In this document: piece after piece, positions 8,001 to 16,157 of the stretch
Layout of the letters: the number at the start of each line of letters is the position of its first letter
Position numbering within the stretch: the first letter of the stretch is position 1
From: an uncultured Lachnospiraceae bacterium
GTDB lineage: Bacteria; Bacillota; Clostridia; Lachnospirales; Lachnospiraceae
Reading direction: 5' to 3'
Assembly (NCBI GenBank): GCA_934317845.1
Contig: CAKRES010000002.1
Location: forward strand, 196,335-260,334
Length of the DNA: 64,000 nucleotides
Program-made: the position numbers and the translations under genes
Notes under the pieces: generated by a model
Seen by the model: the letters and a program-made list of their open reading frames with translations, nothing else
Databases searched by the model: none
Told to the model about the DNA's origin: nothing

Positions 8001-8025
8001 ACAGGATAGGAAAGGGTGAAATGCT

Positions 8026-8358
8026 ATGATAGATATTCAGAAAAAATTAGAGGAGATCGGCCCTTATATCGAAGCTCCGGATGATTCTTTACTGGTATGC
8101 CGTTGTGAGGAAGTGACCAAGGGAGAGATCCGCAAGGCTGTTCATGAAGGATTTTTTACGATCGAGGAGCTTCGGCGTTATTTACGGTGTGGTATGGGTC
8201 TTTGTCAGGGACAGACCTGTGGAAAACTGGTGAAAGGAATTGTAGCAAGAGAGCTTAAAGTAGCTCCTGTTGAGGTAGAGCCGGCAACATCAAGAGCACC
8301 GATGCGGCCGATGGAGATGGAGATCTTAGCAGAGGATGGAGGTGTGGCACATGAATAA
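8026..8358 (+). CDS. BFD-like [2Fe-2S]-binding protein, dehydrogenase subunit
   Basis: 110 residues with a bacterioferredoxin-type (BFD) fold: VCRCEEVTKGEIRKAV supplies CxC and CGMGLCQGQTCG supplies CxxxxC, the usual four ligands of one [2Fe-2S] cluster. The C-terminal 30 residues are proline/alanine-rich and link to the next subunit's frame (8-base overlap). In related operons this domain is either free-standing, as here, or fused to the HcnB-type subunit. It is expected to be part of the electron chain of the complex. Confidence 0.85.
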   Translation: MIDIQKKLEEIGPYIEAPDDSLLVCRCEEVTKGEIRKAVHEGFFTIEELRRYLRCGMGLCQGQTCGKLVKGIVARELKVAPVEVEPATSRAPMRPMEMEILAEDGGVAHE

Positions 8359-9490
8359 TACAGCAGATGTGATCATTATCGGTGGTGGTGTGGTAGGTTG
8401 TGCAGCAGCCTATTATCTTGCAAAGGCAGGACATTCCAATGTCATTGTGTTAGAAGCAACAAAGAGTATTGGACATGGTGGTTCTAGTCGAAATGGTGGT
8501 GGTGTAAGACAGTCCGGAAGAGATGTCAGAGAGCTTCCGTATGCGATGTATGGCATCAAGCACTTGTGGCCAACGCTTTCCGAGGAACTGGGGGTAGATG
8601 TCGAATATACACAGAAGGGAAACTTAAGACTTGGCAAGACAGAAGCACACCTGAAAAAATTGAAAACACTGGCAGATAATGCCCAGTCGGTAGGACTGGA
8701 TGTGCGTATGGTGGATGCAAAGGAAGTGCAGGAGATCTGCCCGTATCTTTCCAAGGACATTATCGGGGCAAGCTGGTGTCCGACAGATGGACACGCCAAT
8801 CCTTTGACGACAACGCTCGGTTATTATAAACGGGCACTGGAAATGGGTGTACGTTTTTATACCGATGCACCCGTTGCCGAGCTGCGGAAGGTTCGCGGAA
8901 AGGTGCGTCAGGTGGTGATCAAGGATGGAACCGTATTAGAGGCAGAGCAGATTATTTTGGCAGCAGGCTATGAAAGCCGTTATATTGCCAGAACGATCGG
9001 TGTCGATATTCCAATGACAAGACTGATCGATGAGTGTCTGGTAACGGAAATGCAGCCGAAAATGTTTGACATTATGCTGGGAACGGCAGGAGCTGATTTT
9101 TATGGACATCAGTCCCATCATGGTTCCTTTGTCTTTGGTTCTGACAGTGGCTATGAGGAAGTAACAGATATGGATGATCCGTCAAAGCTCGTTACCAATT
9201 CCCTGACGTTATCTGCAAGCTGTCGTGCGATCATGGATTATGTCCCGGCATTAAAGGATGCAAAGGTAGTCAGAAGCTGGTGCGGCTGGCTGGATGATGC
9301 CTTTGACGGAGTGCCATTTATCAGCAAGGTAGAGGAAGCACCCGGACTGATCCTGGCATGCGGCTTTACCGGGCATGGGTTTGGAACTGCTCCGGCAGTT
9401 GGACTGATGCTTTCCCAGATGGTGGCAGGAGAGGAAACGATCGTGGATATTTCCGCACTGCGGTATGACCGGTTTATGCCGATCCGGTAA
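8351..9490 (+). CDS. DAO-family FAD-dependent amino/imino-acid dehydrogenase, catalytic subunit
   Basis: 379 residues. An FAD-binding motif VIIIGGGVVGCAAAYYLAKAG at the start, GHGGSSRNGGGVRQSGR typical of the sarcosine oxidase/glycine oxidase (DAO) family, and GFTGHGFGTAPAVGLMLSQ at the C-terminal flavin contact. This is the substrate-oxidising subunit, equivalent to HcnC, opine oxidase B or proline dehydrogenase beta. The likely substrate is a secondary amine or imino acid (proline, hydroxyproline, sarcosine, opines), but sequence reading alone cannot pick one. GGAGGTG precedes ATG 8351; it overlaps the BFD gene. Confidence 0.85.
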   Translation: MNNTADVIIIGGGVVGCAAAYYLAKAGHSNVIVLEATKSIGHGGSSRNGGGVRQSGRDVRELPYAMYGIKHLWPTLSEELGVDVEYTQKGNLRLGKTEAHLKKLKTLADNAQSVGLDVRMVDAKEVQEICPYLSKDIIGASWCPTDGHANPLTTTLGYYKRALEMGVRFYTDAPVAELRKVRGKVRQVVIKDGTVLEAEQIILAAGYESRYIARTIGVDIPMTRLIDECLVTEMQPKMFDIMLGTAGADFYGHQSHHGSFVFGSDSGYEEVTDMDDPSKLVTNSLTLSASCRAIMDYVPALKDAKVVRSWCGWLDDAFDGVPFISKVEEAPGLILACGFTGHGFGTAPAVGLMLSQMVAGEETIVDISALRYDRFMPIR

Positions 9491-9511
9491 GAGAATATGA
9501 GGTTAAAAAGT

Positions 9512-9580
9512 GCATCTAATTCATTGATATGTCCCCTTTCTGTAAATGAAGACATATCAATGAATTGGATGCTTTTTTTT
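9512..9580 (+). terminator. Terminator with an unusually long stem closing the dehydrogenase operon
   Basis: About 22 bases at 9512-9533 pair with 9551-9572 with essentially one mismatch, and a T8 run follows. The loop is 17 bases. Confidence 0.9.
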
Positions 9581-9817
9581 GGAAACAAGAGGTTCTGTGA
9601 ACAACAGTATTCAGAAATTAACTAATAAAGTTTTGAAAACATAAAAGACCAATTGACTTATCAAAAATCATGTGATATTATAATTTTACACGATTAGACA
9701 AAATTGTTTACTGTGTAAACGAATATACAAATGGGGAAAATACATAGAGGAGAAAGGAGGATTGTAAATAGATTGAGAAACATTGAGTTGCATAACTAAA
9801 GAAAGGAGTACATAATT
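9581..9817 (+). promoter_or_regulatory. Promoter and possible operator of the secreted-protein/ABC operon
   Basis: The 327-base gap from 9491 contains the preceding terminator and then TTGACT (9653-9658), a 17-base spacer and TATTAT (9676-9681). Downstream of the expected start is a perfect inverted repeat GTTTAC-TGT-GTAAAC (9706-9720), a plausible repressor site. The remaining roughly 95 bases form a purine-rich leader ending in AAAGGAG before the ATG at 9818. No open frame was recognised in the gap. Confidence 0.6.
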
Positions 9818-10222
9818 ATGAGAGAAAGAATGAAAAAAGGAAAAAAGGGGATTGTTTATTTTGCATTAGCTACAGTTATATTATTTAGCGCCGCAGTCAT
9901 TACATATGCAGCTTCATGTACTTTTACATGGAATAATTATACTGTTCGTGGAACATTAGTATCTACTGGAAGTCATGCTGCTAAAGCGAGTACAGAAATT
10001 ACCAATATATCTGCACCTGCGGCATATAAGGTTCGAGCATTGATTAATGCTAAACAAAGTAAAGATGGATCTGGTGGAATATTGAAACAGAATTATGAAG
10101 ATCTATATAATACAGCTACAGTGACTGTATATCATAAAAAGGCTCATTCATTTGTAAGCATGCATAATATTCAGAATAGAGGTACAGTTGTAAAGAGTAA
10201 TTCTTTAACTATAGCTGATTAA
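9818..10222 (+). CDS. Secreted small protein of unknown function (candidate exported peptide)
   Basis: 134 residues. Basic N-terminus (MRERMKKGKKG), a hydrophobic core (IVYFALATVILFSAAVITYA) and an AxA-like cleavage site after TYAA indicate a signal peptide; the mature part is about 103 residues, rich in Thr/Ser/Asn/Ala with alternating beta-strand pattern and only one cysteine. Length, secretion and the following FtsX/ATPase genes recall lactococcin-972-type bacteriocin loci, but no clear sequence match is seen. Codon use is more AT-rich than neighbouring metabolic genes, hinting at separate origin. The function is unknown. Confidence 0.7.
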   Translation: MRERMKKGKKGIVYFALATVILFSAAVITYAASCTFTWNNYTVRGTLVSTGSHAAKASTEITNISAPAAYKVRALINAKQSKDGSGGILKQNYEDLYNTATVTVYHKKAHSFVSMHNIQNRGTVVKSNSLTIAD

Positions 10223-10245
10223 TAAAACTGGGAAAGGGGGATTAT

Positions 10246-10746
10246 ATGAAGCATCGAGCTATTATCATTTTTATTTCTATTATCCTGTTATTGATCGCAG
10301 GATTTTTTGCAATCCCTCTTTCCTGGGATTTTGCAAGTGCCGGAGAGAATTCCATCAATTATGACAAACAGGAAAATGGGAAGCAGACCGAAGAGACTCT
10401 GGAATTTTCTATGGATAATGACTGTTATGCGTATCGTGTGGTTTTCGATTGTAAATGTAAAAAGGGTACGATGAAGTATACGGTTCTTTCTTCTGATCAG
10501 TCACGGGATAACAAGGTCGCAACCTATGAAACGAAGAAAGATGATACACATTATGTGACAGAGAAAATGCCATCCAAAAATGTGAAACAATTTTTGCTTA
10601 CGATACACAGCCAATATGTTGTTGATGGACGCAATAGCTTTAAGATTACAGTACAAAAACGTTACACATTGTTTCAAAAGTATAAAGTATGGAAAAAGAA
10701 AAGGGCGGAAGAGAGAAATGAGAATAAAGTGGCATTACAAAGATAG
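10246..10746 (+). CDS. Membrane-anchored extracytoplasmic protein of unknown function
   Basis: 166 residues: one N-terminal membrane helix (about 5-25, IIIFISIILLLIAGFFAIPL), then an extracytoplasmic domain with two close cysteines (FDCKCKKG) and strand-like segments, and a basic tail (YKVWKKKRAEERNE). AAGGGGG precedes the ATG. It is placed between the secreted protein and the first FtsX-type permease and overlaps the latter by 29 bases, so it probably works with the transporter, perhaps as an accessory or immunity-like component (inference). No family recognised. Confidence 0.65.
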   Translation: MKHRAIIIFISIILLLIAGFFAIPLSWDFASAGENSINYDKQENGKQTEETLEFSMDNDCYAYRVVFDCKCKKGTMKYTVLSSDQSRDNKVATYETKKDDTHYVTEKMPSKNVKQFLLTIHSQYVVDGRNSFKITVQKRYTLFQKYKVWKKKRAEERNENKVALQR

Positions 10747-11797
10747 CCTGTTCCTCATGTTGATCGGATTTTTAGTTGCCTTTGCAGCTTTTGTGGATGT
10801 GGGGTATATGATTTTTCAAAATCAGACATACAGCGAGTTAAGCTCCCGGTATACATATGCCAACAGTACGTTACTTGATGCTAGTGATGAACAGGGAATT
10901 GATTTTGAAGCATTTGCAACGAAGAAGGGGAACTTATCTATTTCCAGTATGACGACCATGCTGGATGAGGGGCAGCAGCATTATATGCTTACGATTGCAA
11001 TGAAGCAAAATGAGCCCTATCAATATCAATTGCTGGAAGGGACTGTAGAGGAACCAGATAATACATCTGTCCCGGTGGCAGTGATTGGAAAAAGCTTAAA
11101 GCCATATACATTTATGCGCAAGGGGCAAAGATATATCATGCTGGAAGGGGACGCATATAAGGTAATTGGAATTACAGGAAATGCATACTGTGAATACAAT
11201 GACAGTGAGCTTCTTGTTTTTTATCATGCACTGGGGAAAAATCTGAAAAGATCTTTGCAAAGCCAGACTACCGTGCAGTTCAGGCTGCAGAGCAATGAAT
11301 GTGATACCTACGAAGAAGCGATGCAGTTATATGAAACGGTTACCCAAAAGCAGCCTTCCTTAAATTGTTCATTGACTGCTTTGGAAAACGTGACATATGA
11401 TCAGGGCATGGATGATTTTCGTTCTATTGTAGACATACTGTTATTTTTATTCTGCCTGATCAATTGCGTTGTAGTATCAATATACTGGATGCAAAAACGA
11501 AGACGTGAAATTGCGGTTCGCAGACTTTATGGATATACAGTAGTTCAAATTGCGGTTATGATGTGGAAGGAATTGCTGAGAGTGATGGCAGCAGCAGCGA
11601 TACTTCTTGTTTTGTTCCATGTAGTGTTACAAGGAATCGTGGCGCGGCAGTTACCGGATTTTTCCCTCTATTATCTGATCCGCAGTGGCATATTATTTGT
11701 CTTATTTTCTTTGATCACAAGTGCGATTACGATATTTTATCCATTGTATCATGTGCAAAAAACTCCGCTTGCAGTGGCAGTATATGAGGAGGAATGA
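10718..11797 (+). CDS. FtsX/MacB-type ABC transporter permease (first)
   Basis: 359 residues in FtsX layout: one N-terminal helix (about 13-35), a large extracytoplasmic domain (about 40-230), then three C-terminal helices starting at IVDILLFLFCLINCVVVSIY. After the second helix comes RRREIAVRRLYGYT, the cytoplasmic coupling motif of MacB-type permeases. Such proteins do not necessarily move substrate across the membrane; they transmit ATPase motion to extracytoplasmic partners. ATG 10718 lies inside the end of the previous gene; earlier in-frame starts would overlap it much further. Confidence 0.8.
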   Translation: MRIKWHYKDSLFLMLIGFLVAFAAFVDVGYMIFQNQTYSELSSRYTYANSTLLDASDEQGIDFEAFATKKGNLSISSMTTMLDEGQQHYMLTIAMKQNEPYQYQLLEGTVEEPDNTSVPVAVIGKSLKPYTFMRKGQRYIMLEGDAYKVIGITGNAYCEYNDSELLVFYHALGKNLKRSLQSQTTVQFRLQSNECDTYEEAMQLYETVTQKQPSLNCSLTALENVTYDQGMDDFRSIVDILLFLFCLINCVVVSIYWMQKRRREIAVRRLYGYTVVQIAVMMWKELLRVMAAAAILLVLFHVVLQGIVARQLPDFSLYYLIRSGILFVLFSLITSAITIFYPLYHVQKTPLAVAVYEEE

Positions 11798-11799
11798 TC

Positions 11800-13014
11800 A
11801 TGCTGTTATCAGATTTTTTTAAACTTATGTATCGTATGATACGAAAAAACAGATTGTTATTTCTGCTCTGGTGTATGTTACAGTTGATATCCTTCTACCT
11901 CATCATATGGACTTTTTACAATTATCAGGAAAGAAATCAGAGCATCTGGCAATATCAGAAATATATGAAGTGGAAGCAGGGGGAAACAATAAATGTTGAG
12001 ATCCGTATTCCGGGGTTAATGCCGGAGGATTCTTATATTGAGAATGTGACAGATTTTCTGACACATTGTGGTCAGTCAGACGGTATAAAAAAAGCAGGGG
12101 CATATGCCTATCGCAATGATTACTTTGCCCAGTTCCCCTATGAAGCACCGGCAGCACAGCAAGATGGTCTGGTAGACCTTTTGTATATCAGTGCGGGCGT
12201 GCAGGATTTTTGTGATCTTTCCGTAGCCCGGTATGATAGTAGTATCGCCCAAAAATATAAGGATAAAATTCCGGTATTGGTTGGAGCGGCATATCAGGAG
12301 GCGGAGATTGGTGATATTCTTTGTGGAATGGATGCGCAGTATGTGGTAGTAGGAGTTTTAAACAAAGGAGCAACCTGGTATGATACCGATCCGCTTTATA
12401 CTACAGATCGTAGTACAAAGGTATTGGATCATCATCTTGTTGCAAGAGTACCGGGAGATCTGCCTGATTACTGTACAGGAAATGCCTTTCATAATATTTA
12501 CATTCAATGTCAGAAAGGGAAAACGCAGCAGGTAAAAAAGGAGCTGGTAAAGCAATTACAAAAAAAGGGACTGATCGGCATTGTAAAAACACCGGTGGAG
12601 CTGATACAGGAATATAAGGATTCCTATGTACAGGATTATACATTTGTCCGAAATGTTGCATTGATGTGTCTGCTGATTTCGTTTATCTCAGGTGCTGCAA
12701 TTCAATTTCTGATCGTGCAGAAGCAATCTTATACTTTTACGGTATATTATATAAATGGGATAGACAAAAAGTATTTCTTAAGAATATATGCGGTTGTGAC
12801 AGTATTTTTAACGGCAGGAGTATATCTTCTTTCTTTTGTAATTGGAACGCAGGGAATCGCTGCAGTGCAAAAATATGACAAAATGGTATATCTGACACAG
12901 ACGTTCCCGTGGGGTGGTGTTGTTTGTGTAGTAGAAATGATAGCTTTTTTCATCATTTCCTGTTATTCCATAAGGAAAATGCAATACAACATAAATAAAG
13001 AGGTGACAATATGA
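11800..13014 (+). CDS. FtsX/MacB-type ABC transporter permease (second)
   Basis: 404 residues, similar topology: N-terminal helix (about 18-38), extracytoplasmic domain (about 40-280), and three C-terminal helices (about 283-305, 328-350, 370-390) with the loop KQSYTFTVYYINGIDKK between the first two. It has little direct sequence resemblance to the preceding permease, so the pair probably forms a heterodimer. AGGAGG ends 7 bases before ATG 11800; the ATG at 11794 is too close. It is followed with a 4-base overlap by the ATPase gene. Confidence 0.75.
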   Translation: MLLSDFFKLMYRMIRKNRLLFLLWCMLQLISFYLIIWTFYNYQERNQSIWQYQKYMKWKQGETINVEIRIPGLMPEDSYIENVTDFLTHCGQSDGIKKAGAYAYRNDYFAQFPYEAPAAQQDGLVDLLYISAGVQDFCDLSVARYDSSIAQKYKDKIPVLVGAAYQEAEIGDILCGMDAQYVVVGVLNKGATWYDTDPLYTTDRSTKVLDHHLVARVPGDLPDYCTGNAFHNIYIQCQKGKTQQVKKELVKQLQKKGLIGIVKTPVELIQEYKDSYVQDYTFVRNVALMCLLISFISGAAIQFLIVQKQSYTFTVYYINGIDKKYFLRIYAVVTVFLTAGVYLLSFVIGTQGIAAVQKYDKMVYLTQTFPWGGVVCVVEMIAFFIISCYSIRKMQYNINKEVTI

Positions 13015-13688
13015 TACAATTATCACACATCAATAAGACATACAAAGGGAGTACTTATGAGGTTGAGGCATTACATGATATATCTTTATCTGTAAAAAAA
13101 GGGGAGTTTATCAGCATCATGGGGAAATCAGGATGTGGAAAATCAACCTTATTAAATATGATCGGATTTATGGATACGCCGGATAGTGGAGAATATATTC
13201 TGGATGGACAGGCGGTAGATTATCGGGATAAAAAACAAATGACATTACTTCGGAACCAACATATATGTTTTATTTTCCAGCATTTTGCATTGATCAATGA
13301 ACTGACCGTATTTGAAAATATCGAAATCCCATTGATCCCGAAAAAGGTCAGGAAAAAAGAAAGAACAAAGCAGATCCTTGCGTTATCTGAAAAACTTGAA
13401 ATCCGGGATTTGCTGGGAAAACGCCCTACAGAAATATCTGGTGGACAAAAACAACGGGTTGCAATTGCCAGAGCCTTGATATCGGAGTGCGATATTATTT
13501 TGGCAGATGAACCGACAGGGGCTTTGGATGCCCAGACCGGAGTACAGATCATGCAGCTATTTCAGGAACTGCACAATGCGGGTAAAACAATCATTGTTGT
13601 TACGCATGACCGGGCAATTGCGGAATATGCAGATAAGATTTTTATGTTGGAGGATGGTCATAGTATCACTTTTTACAATACAAAATAA
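13011..13688 (+). CDS. ABC transporter ATPase (MacB/LolD type)
   Basis: 225 residues with all ABC motifs: Walker A GKSGCGKST (38-46), Q-loop FIFQHF (about 88-92), signature SGGQKQR (143-149), Walker B DIILADEP (161-168) and switch histidine in VVTHD. Closest by layout to MacB/LolD/FtsE-type ATPases that drive FtsX-family permeases. It completes an operon of secreted protein, anchored protein, two permeases and ATPase. The role could be peptide export, self-immunity or envelope remodelling; sequence does not decide. Confidence 0.92.
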   Translation: MIQLSHINKTYKGSTYEVEALHDISLSVKKGEFISIMGKSGCGKSTLLNMIGFMDTPDSGEYILDGQAVDYRDKKQMTLLRNQHICFIFQHFALINELTVFENIEIPLIPKKVRKKERTKQILALSEKLEIRDLLGKRPTEISGGQKQRVAIARALISECDIILADEPTGALDAQTGVQIMQLFQELHNAGKTIIVVTHDRAIAEYADKIFMLEDGHSITFYNTK

Positions 13689-13706
13689 AACGTGTCAGCT
13701 AAAATA

Positions 13707-13735
13707 TTGACAAGCAAAAACAAAAAAGCTATAAT
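13707..13735 (+). promoter_or_regulatory. Consensus promoter of the cyclodeaminase operon
   Basis: TTGACA (13707-13712), 17-base spacer, TATAAT (13730-13735): a perfect sigma-A consensus. The expected start near 13742 is only about eight bases before the leader hairpin. Confidence 0.88.
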
Positions 13736-13749
13736 ACGGAAAGACAAAG

Positions 13750-13782
13750 ACGTCAATGGATGAGATCCATTGGCGTTTTTTT
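13750..13782 (+). terminator. Promoter-proximal leader hairpin before the cyclodeaminase gene
   Basis: ACGTCAATGGA pairs with TCCATTGGCGT and is followed by a run of eight T. Because it follows directly on a consensus promoter, most transcripts should stop after about 40 bases unless termination is relieved. It shares the CAAAGACG lead-in with the 6041 hairpin. Confidence 0.8.
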
Positions 13783-13813
13783 ATTTTCCGGCGAAACCAA
13801 GGAGGTAATGATG

Positions 13814-14947
13814 ATGGGTACAAAGATTGATTTTCTTTATCTGAGTGAGCCGGATATGATCAAGGCCGGTGTAAAGGACATGGCAAAATGTGTGGAGACG
13901 ATGGAAGATATGATGGTCACACTGCAAAAAGGGGACTATGTGATGGGTGGTGAAAATCACAATTCTCACGGCTGCATGGTGACGTTCCCGGATCATCCGG
14001 AGTTTGACGGAATGCCTGCCAATGGAGAGGATCGGCGTTTTATGGCGATGCCTGCTTATTTGGGCGGGCGGTTCCAGATGGCGGGAATGAAATGGTACGG
14101 TTCCAACACAGAGAACAAAAAGATGGGGCTGCCCCGTTCCATTTTAATGATGATGTTAAATGATAAGGATACAGGTGCACCGCTTGCATTGCTGTCAGCC
14201 AATTTGTTAAGTGCCTACCGTACCGGAGCCATTCCCGGAGTCGGGGCAAAATATTTAGCAAGAAAGGATTCCAAAGTGGTTTCCATCATTGGTCCCGGTG
14301 TGATGGGAAAGACATCCCTGAGTGCTTTCTTAAGTGTTTGTTCGGGGATTGATACGGTGAAGATCAAGGGACGCAGTCAGAAGGGAATTGATTCCTTTGT
14401 TGCTTATGTGAAAAAGGAATATCCGGCAATTGAAAATATCGTGGTCTGTGACACGATGGAAGAGGCGGTAAGAGACAGTGATATTATCAGCACGACTACC
14501 TGTGTCGGAGATAAAGAGAGCTTGTTCCCTTATATCGATGATGCATGGATCAAAAAAGGTGCGCTGATCTGTATGCCATCAGCGGCTCGCTTTGAGGAAA
14601 GCTTCTATTTGAGAGAGGACACGAAGCTGGTCGTAGACAATTACAAATTATACGAGGCATGGGCGGAGGAATATCCGTATCCAAGCTATGATCCGGTTCA
14701 GGTAGTTGGAGCCAAATTCATGGATCTTTTACATGACAAAAAGATCAAACGGGAGGACATTATCGATGTGGCAGACGTGATCACAGGAGCAGTAAAGGGC
14801 AGAACGAGCGATGACGAGCGGATCATTTACTCCGTGGGTGGAATGCCGGTAGAGGACATCGCATGGGGCGAAACGGTTTATAAAAATGCAGTAAAGCTTG
14901 GCATTGGTGTGAAGCTTCCATTATGGGAGGTTCCGGAGCTTTCCTGA
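13814..14947 (+). CDS. Ornithine cyclodeaminase/mu-crystallin family protein
   Basis: 377 residues with the family's NAD-binding core: VVSIIGPGVMGKTSLSAFLSVC (about 155-176) and downstream STTTCVGDKESLF, with RTGAIPGVGAKYLARKDS preceding it. Family members deaminate ornithine to proline, act as ketimine reductases or alanine dehydrogenases. It is longer than bacterial ornithine cyclodeaminases (about 330-350), with an extended N-terminal region (about 40 residues) and C-terminus, so the substrate is open. AAGGAGGT precedes three ATG codons (13808, 13811, 13814); spacing favours the last. Followed by an AraC regulator, PII and permease in one direction. Confidence 0.85.
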   Translation: MGTKIDFLYLSEPDMIKAGVKDMAKCVETMEDMMVTLQKGDYVMGGENHNSHGCMVTFPDHPEFDGMPANGEDRRFMAMPAYLGGRFQMAGMKWYGSNTENKKMGLPRSILMMMLNDKDTGAPLALLSANLLSAYRTGAIPGVGAKYLARKDSKVVSIIGPGVMGKTSLSAFLSVCSGIDTVKIKGRSQKGIDSFVAYVKKEYPAIENIVVCDTMEEAVRDSDIISTTTCVGDKESLFPYIDDAWIKKGALICMPSAARFEESFYLREDTKLVVDNYKLYEAWAEEYPYPSYDPVQVVGAKFMDLLHDKKIKREDIIDVADVITGAVKGRTSDDERIIYSVGGMPVEDIAWGETVYKNAVKLGIGVKLPLWEVPELS

Positions 14948-14973
14948 TAATCAGAAGAGAAAGGATGAGAGCG

Positions 14974-15780
14974 ATGAAACACGAGAGGGACAGGGCGATA
15001 CAGCCGTATCTAATGGCAACAGTGAAGGGACTGAAAACACAGGTAGAGAATCAAAAGGGGATTTCCCATTTTTATCAGGGTATATTTCCCAAAGAGCAGT
15101 CCATGGTGGAAGCAGTCCCGGATGGATGTGTGGATCTGGTGTTTCATTTTACCGGTCAGGGCGTAGGAGCCTCCATTGGAGGAACCGTATTAAAGCATAC
15201 ACCGTGGGAGTTTTCTCCGGATTGTGAATGCTTTGGTGTACGGTTTGCACCGGGAAATGATGTGCTTCCAAAGGCATTGACGATCGACATGCTGGTTGGG
15301 CATGACATTACGATTGATGCGGATCTGTTTGGATCACATTTGGGAGAGCAGTTAGCAAATGCGAAAACACTGACGGAGCGTTCCCATCTTTTTCTTGCTG
15401 CTTATGAGGAATTATTGGAAACAGAGCATGGTGACGAGATGAAAAAACGAATGGAGCACTACGTGAGAGAACGTATTCTTCATACAAATGGAACCATTGC
15501 GATACAGGAACTGATCGAGGAGACCGGGTATTCGGAATGTTATATCCGCCGCATTTTCAAACAGTATAACGGGATTTCTCCCAAACAGTTTGCAAAATTC
15601 GTCCGTTTTCAGCATTTGCTCCGCCTTTTAAATGAGCAGGGCATGTCAAGCAATGATCTATGTGAAAATGGAAGCTATTATGATGAGGCACATATGATGA
15701 AGGAATTCAAGCAGTATACCGGGATGACGATCGAACAGTACCGCAAAGAGGTATTGCCGAAGCTAAAGGGTTGTGCATAA
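14974..15780 (+). CDS. AraC-family transcriptional regulator (DUF6597 + HTH)
   Basis: 268 residues. An N-terminal domain (about 20-140) beginning near ISHFYQGIFPKEQSMVEAVPDGCVDLVFH resembles the DUF6597 sensing domain; the C-terminal part has the two helix-turn-helix motifs of AraC proteins (IQELIEETGYSECYIRRIFKQ, then SYYDEAHMMKEFKQYTGMTIEQYR). It probably controls the surrounding amino-acid genes, with an unknown ligand. AAAGG sits 9 bases before ATG 14974; an ATG at 14965 is an alternative. The gene begins 26 bases after the cyclodeaminase stop. Confidence 0.85.
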   Translation: MKHERDRAIQPYLMATVKGLKTQVENQKGISHFYQGIFPKEQSMVEAVPDGCVDLVFHFTGQGVGASIGGTVLKHTPWEFSPDCECFGVRFAPGNDVLPKALTIDMLVGHDITIDADLFGSHLGEQLANAKTLTERSHLFLAAYEELLETEHGDEMKKRMEHYVRERILHTNGTIAIQELIEETGYSECYIRRIFKQYNGISPKQFAKFVRFQHLLRLLNEQGMSSNDLCENGSYYDEAHMMKEFKQYTGMTIEQYRKEVLPKLKGCA

Positions 15781-15797
15781 GAAAGAAGGTTGATGGT

Positions 15798-16145
15798 ATG
15801 AGCGAATTAAGTAAGATTGAAATTATCACAGGAATGTCAAAGCTGCCACAGTTAAAGAAGAAGCTGACCGCTATTGGGGTGCGCGGCATCACGGTTATGC
15901 AGGTGCTTGGCTGTGGTGTGGAAAAAGGAACCTATGAATATGAGATTGATGAAAATGAAGAAATGGAGCTGCTTCCAAAACAGCAGATCAACGTTGTCGT
16001 GGAAACGGAAAAAGTAACAGATGTAGTGGAGGTCGTAAAGCAGGAGCTTTATACCGGACACATCGGAGATGGAAAAATATTTGTTTACGGATTAGATAAT
16101 GCGATCCGTGTCCGTACCGGAGAAGAAGGAACGGATGCGCTGTAA
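15798..16145 (+). CDS. PII-family nitrogen/carbon signalling protein with divergent T-loop
   Basis: 115 residues. The fold is clear from IGVRGITVMQVLGCGVEKG (T-loop entry), LLPKQQINVVVE, and the B-loop/C-loop TGHIGDGKIFVYGLDNAIRVRTGEEG. PII trimers sense ATP/ADP and 2-oxoglutarate and usually control ammonium transporters or glutamine synthetase. Here the T-loop (about 37-57) is acidic and has Glu where GlnB carries the modified Tyr51; no amtB is near. It is followed 12 bases later by an APC amino-acid permease, which may be its target (inference). Confidence 0.88.
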   Translation: MSELSKIEIITGMSKLPQLKKKLTAIGVRGITVMQVLGCGVEKGTYEYEIDENEEMELLPKQQINVVVETEKVTDVVEVVKQELYTGHIGDGKIFVYGLDNAIRVRTGEEGTDAL

Positions 16146-16157
16146 GGGGGGCTTTTT

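Noticed and set aside
9818..10222. Naming the secreted protein lactococcin 972
   Set aside because: Gene layout is reminiscent, but the mature sequence shows no convincing motif agreement.
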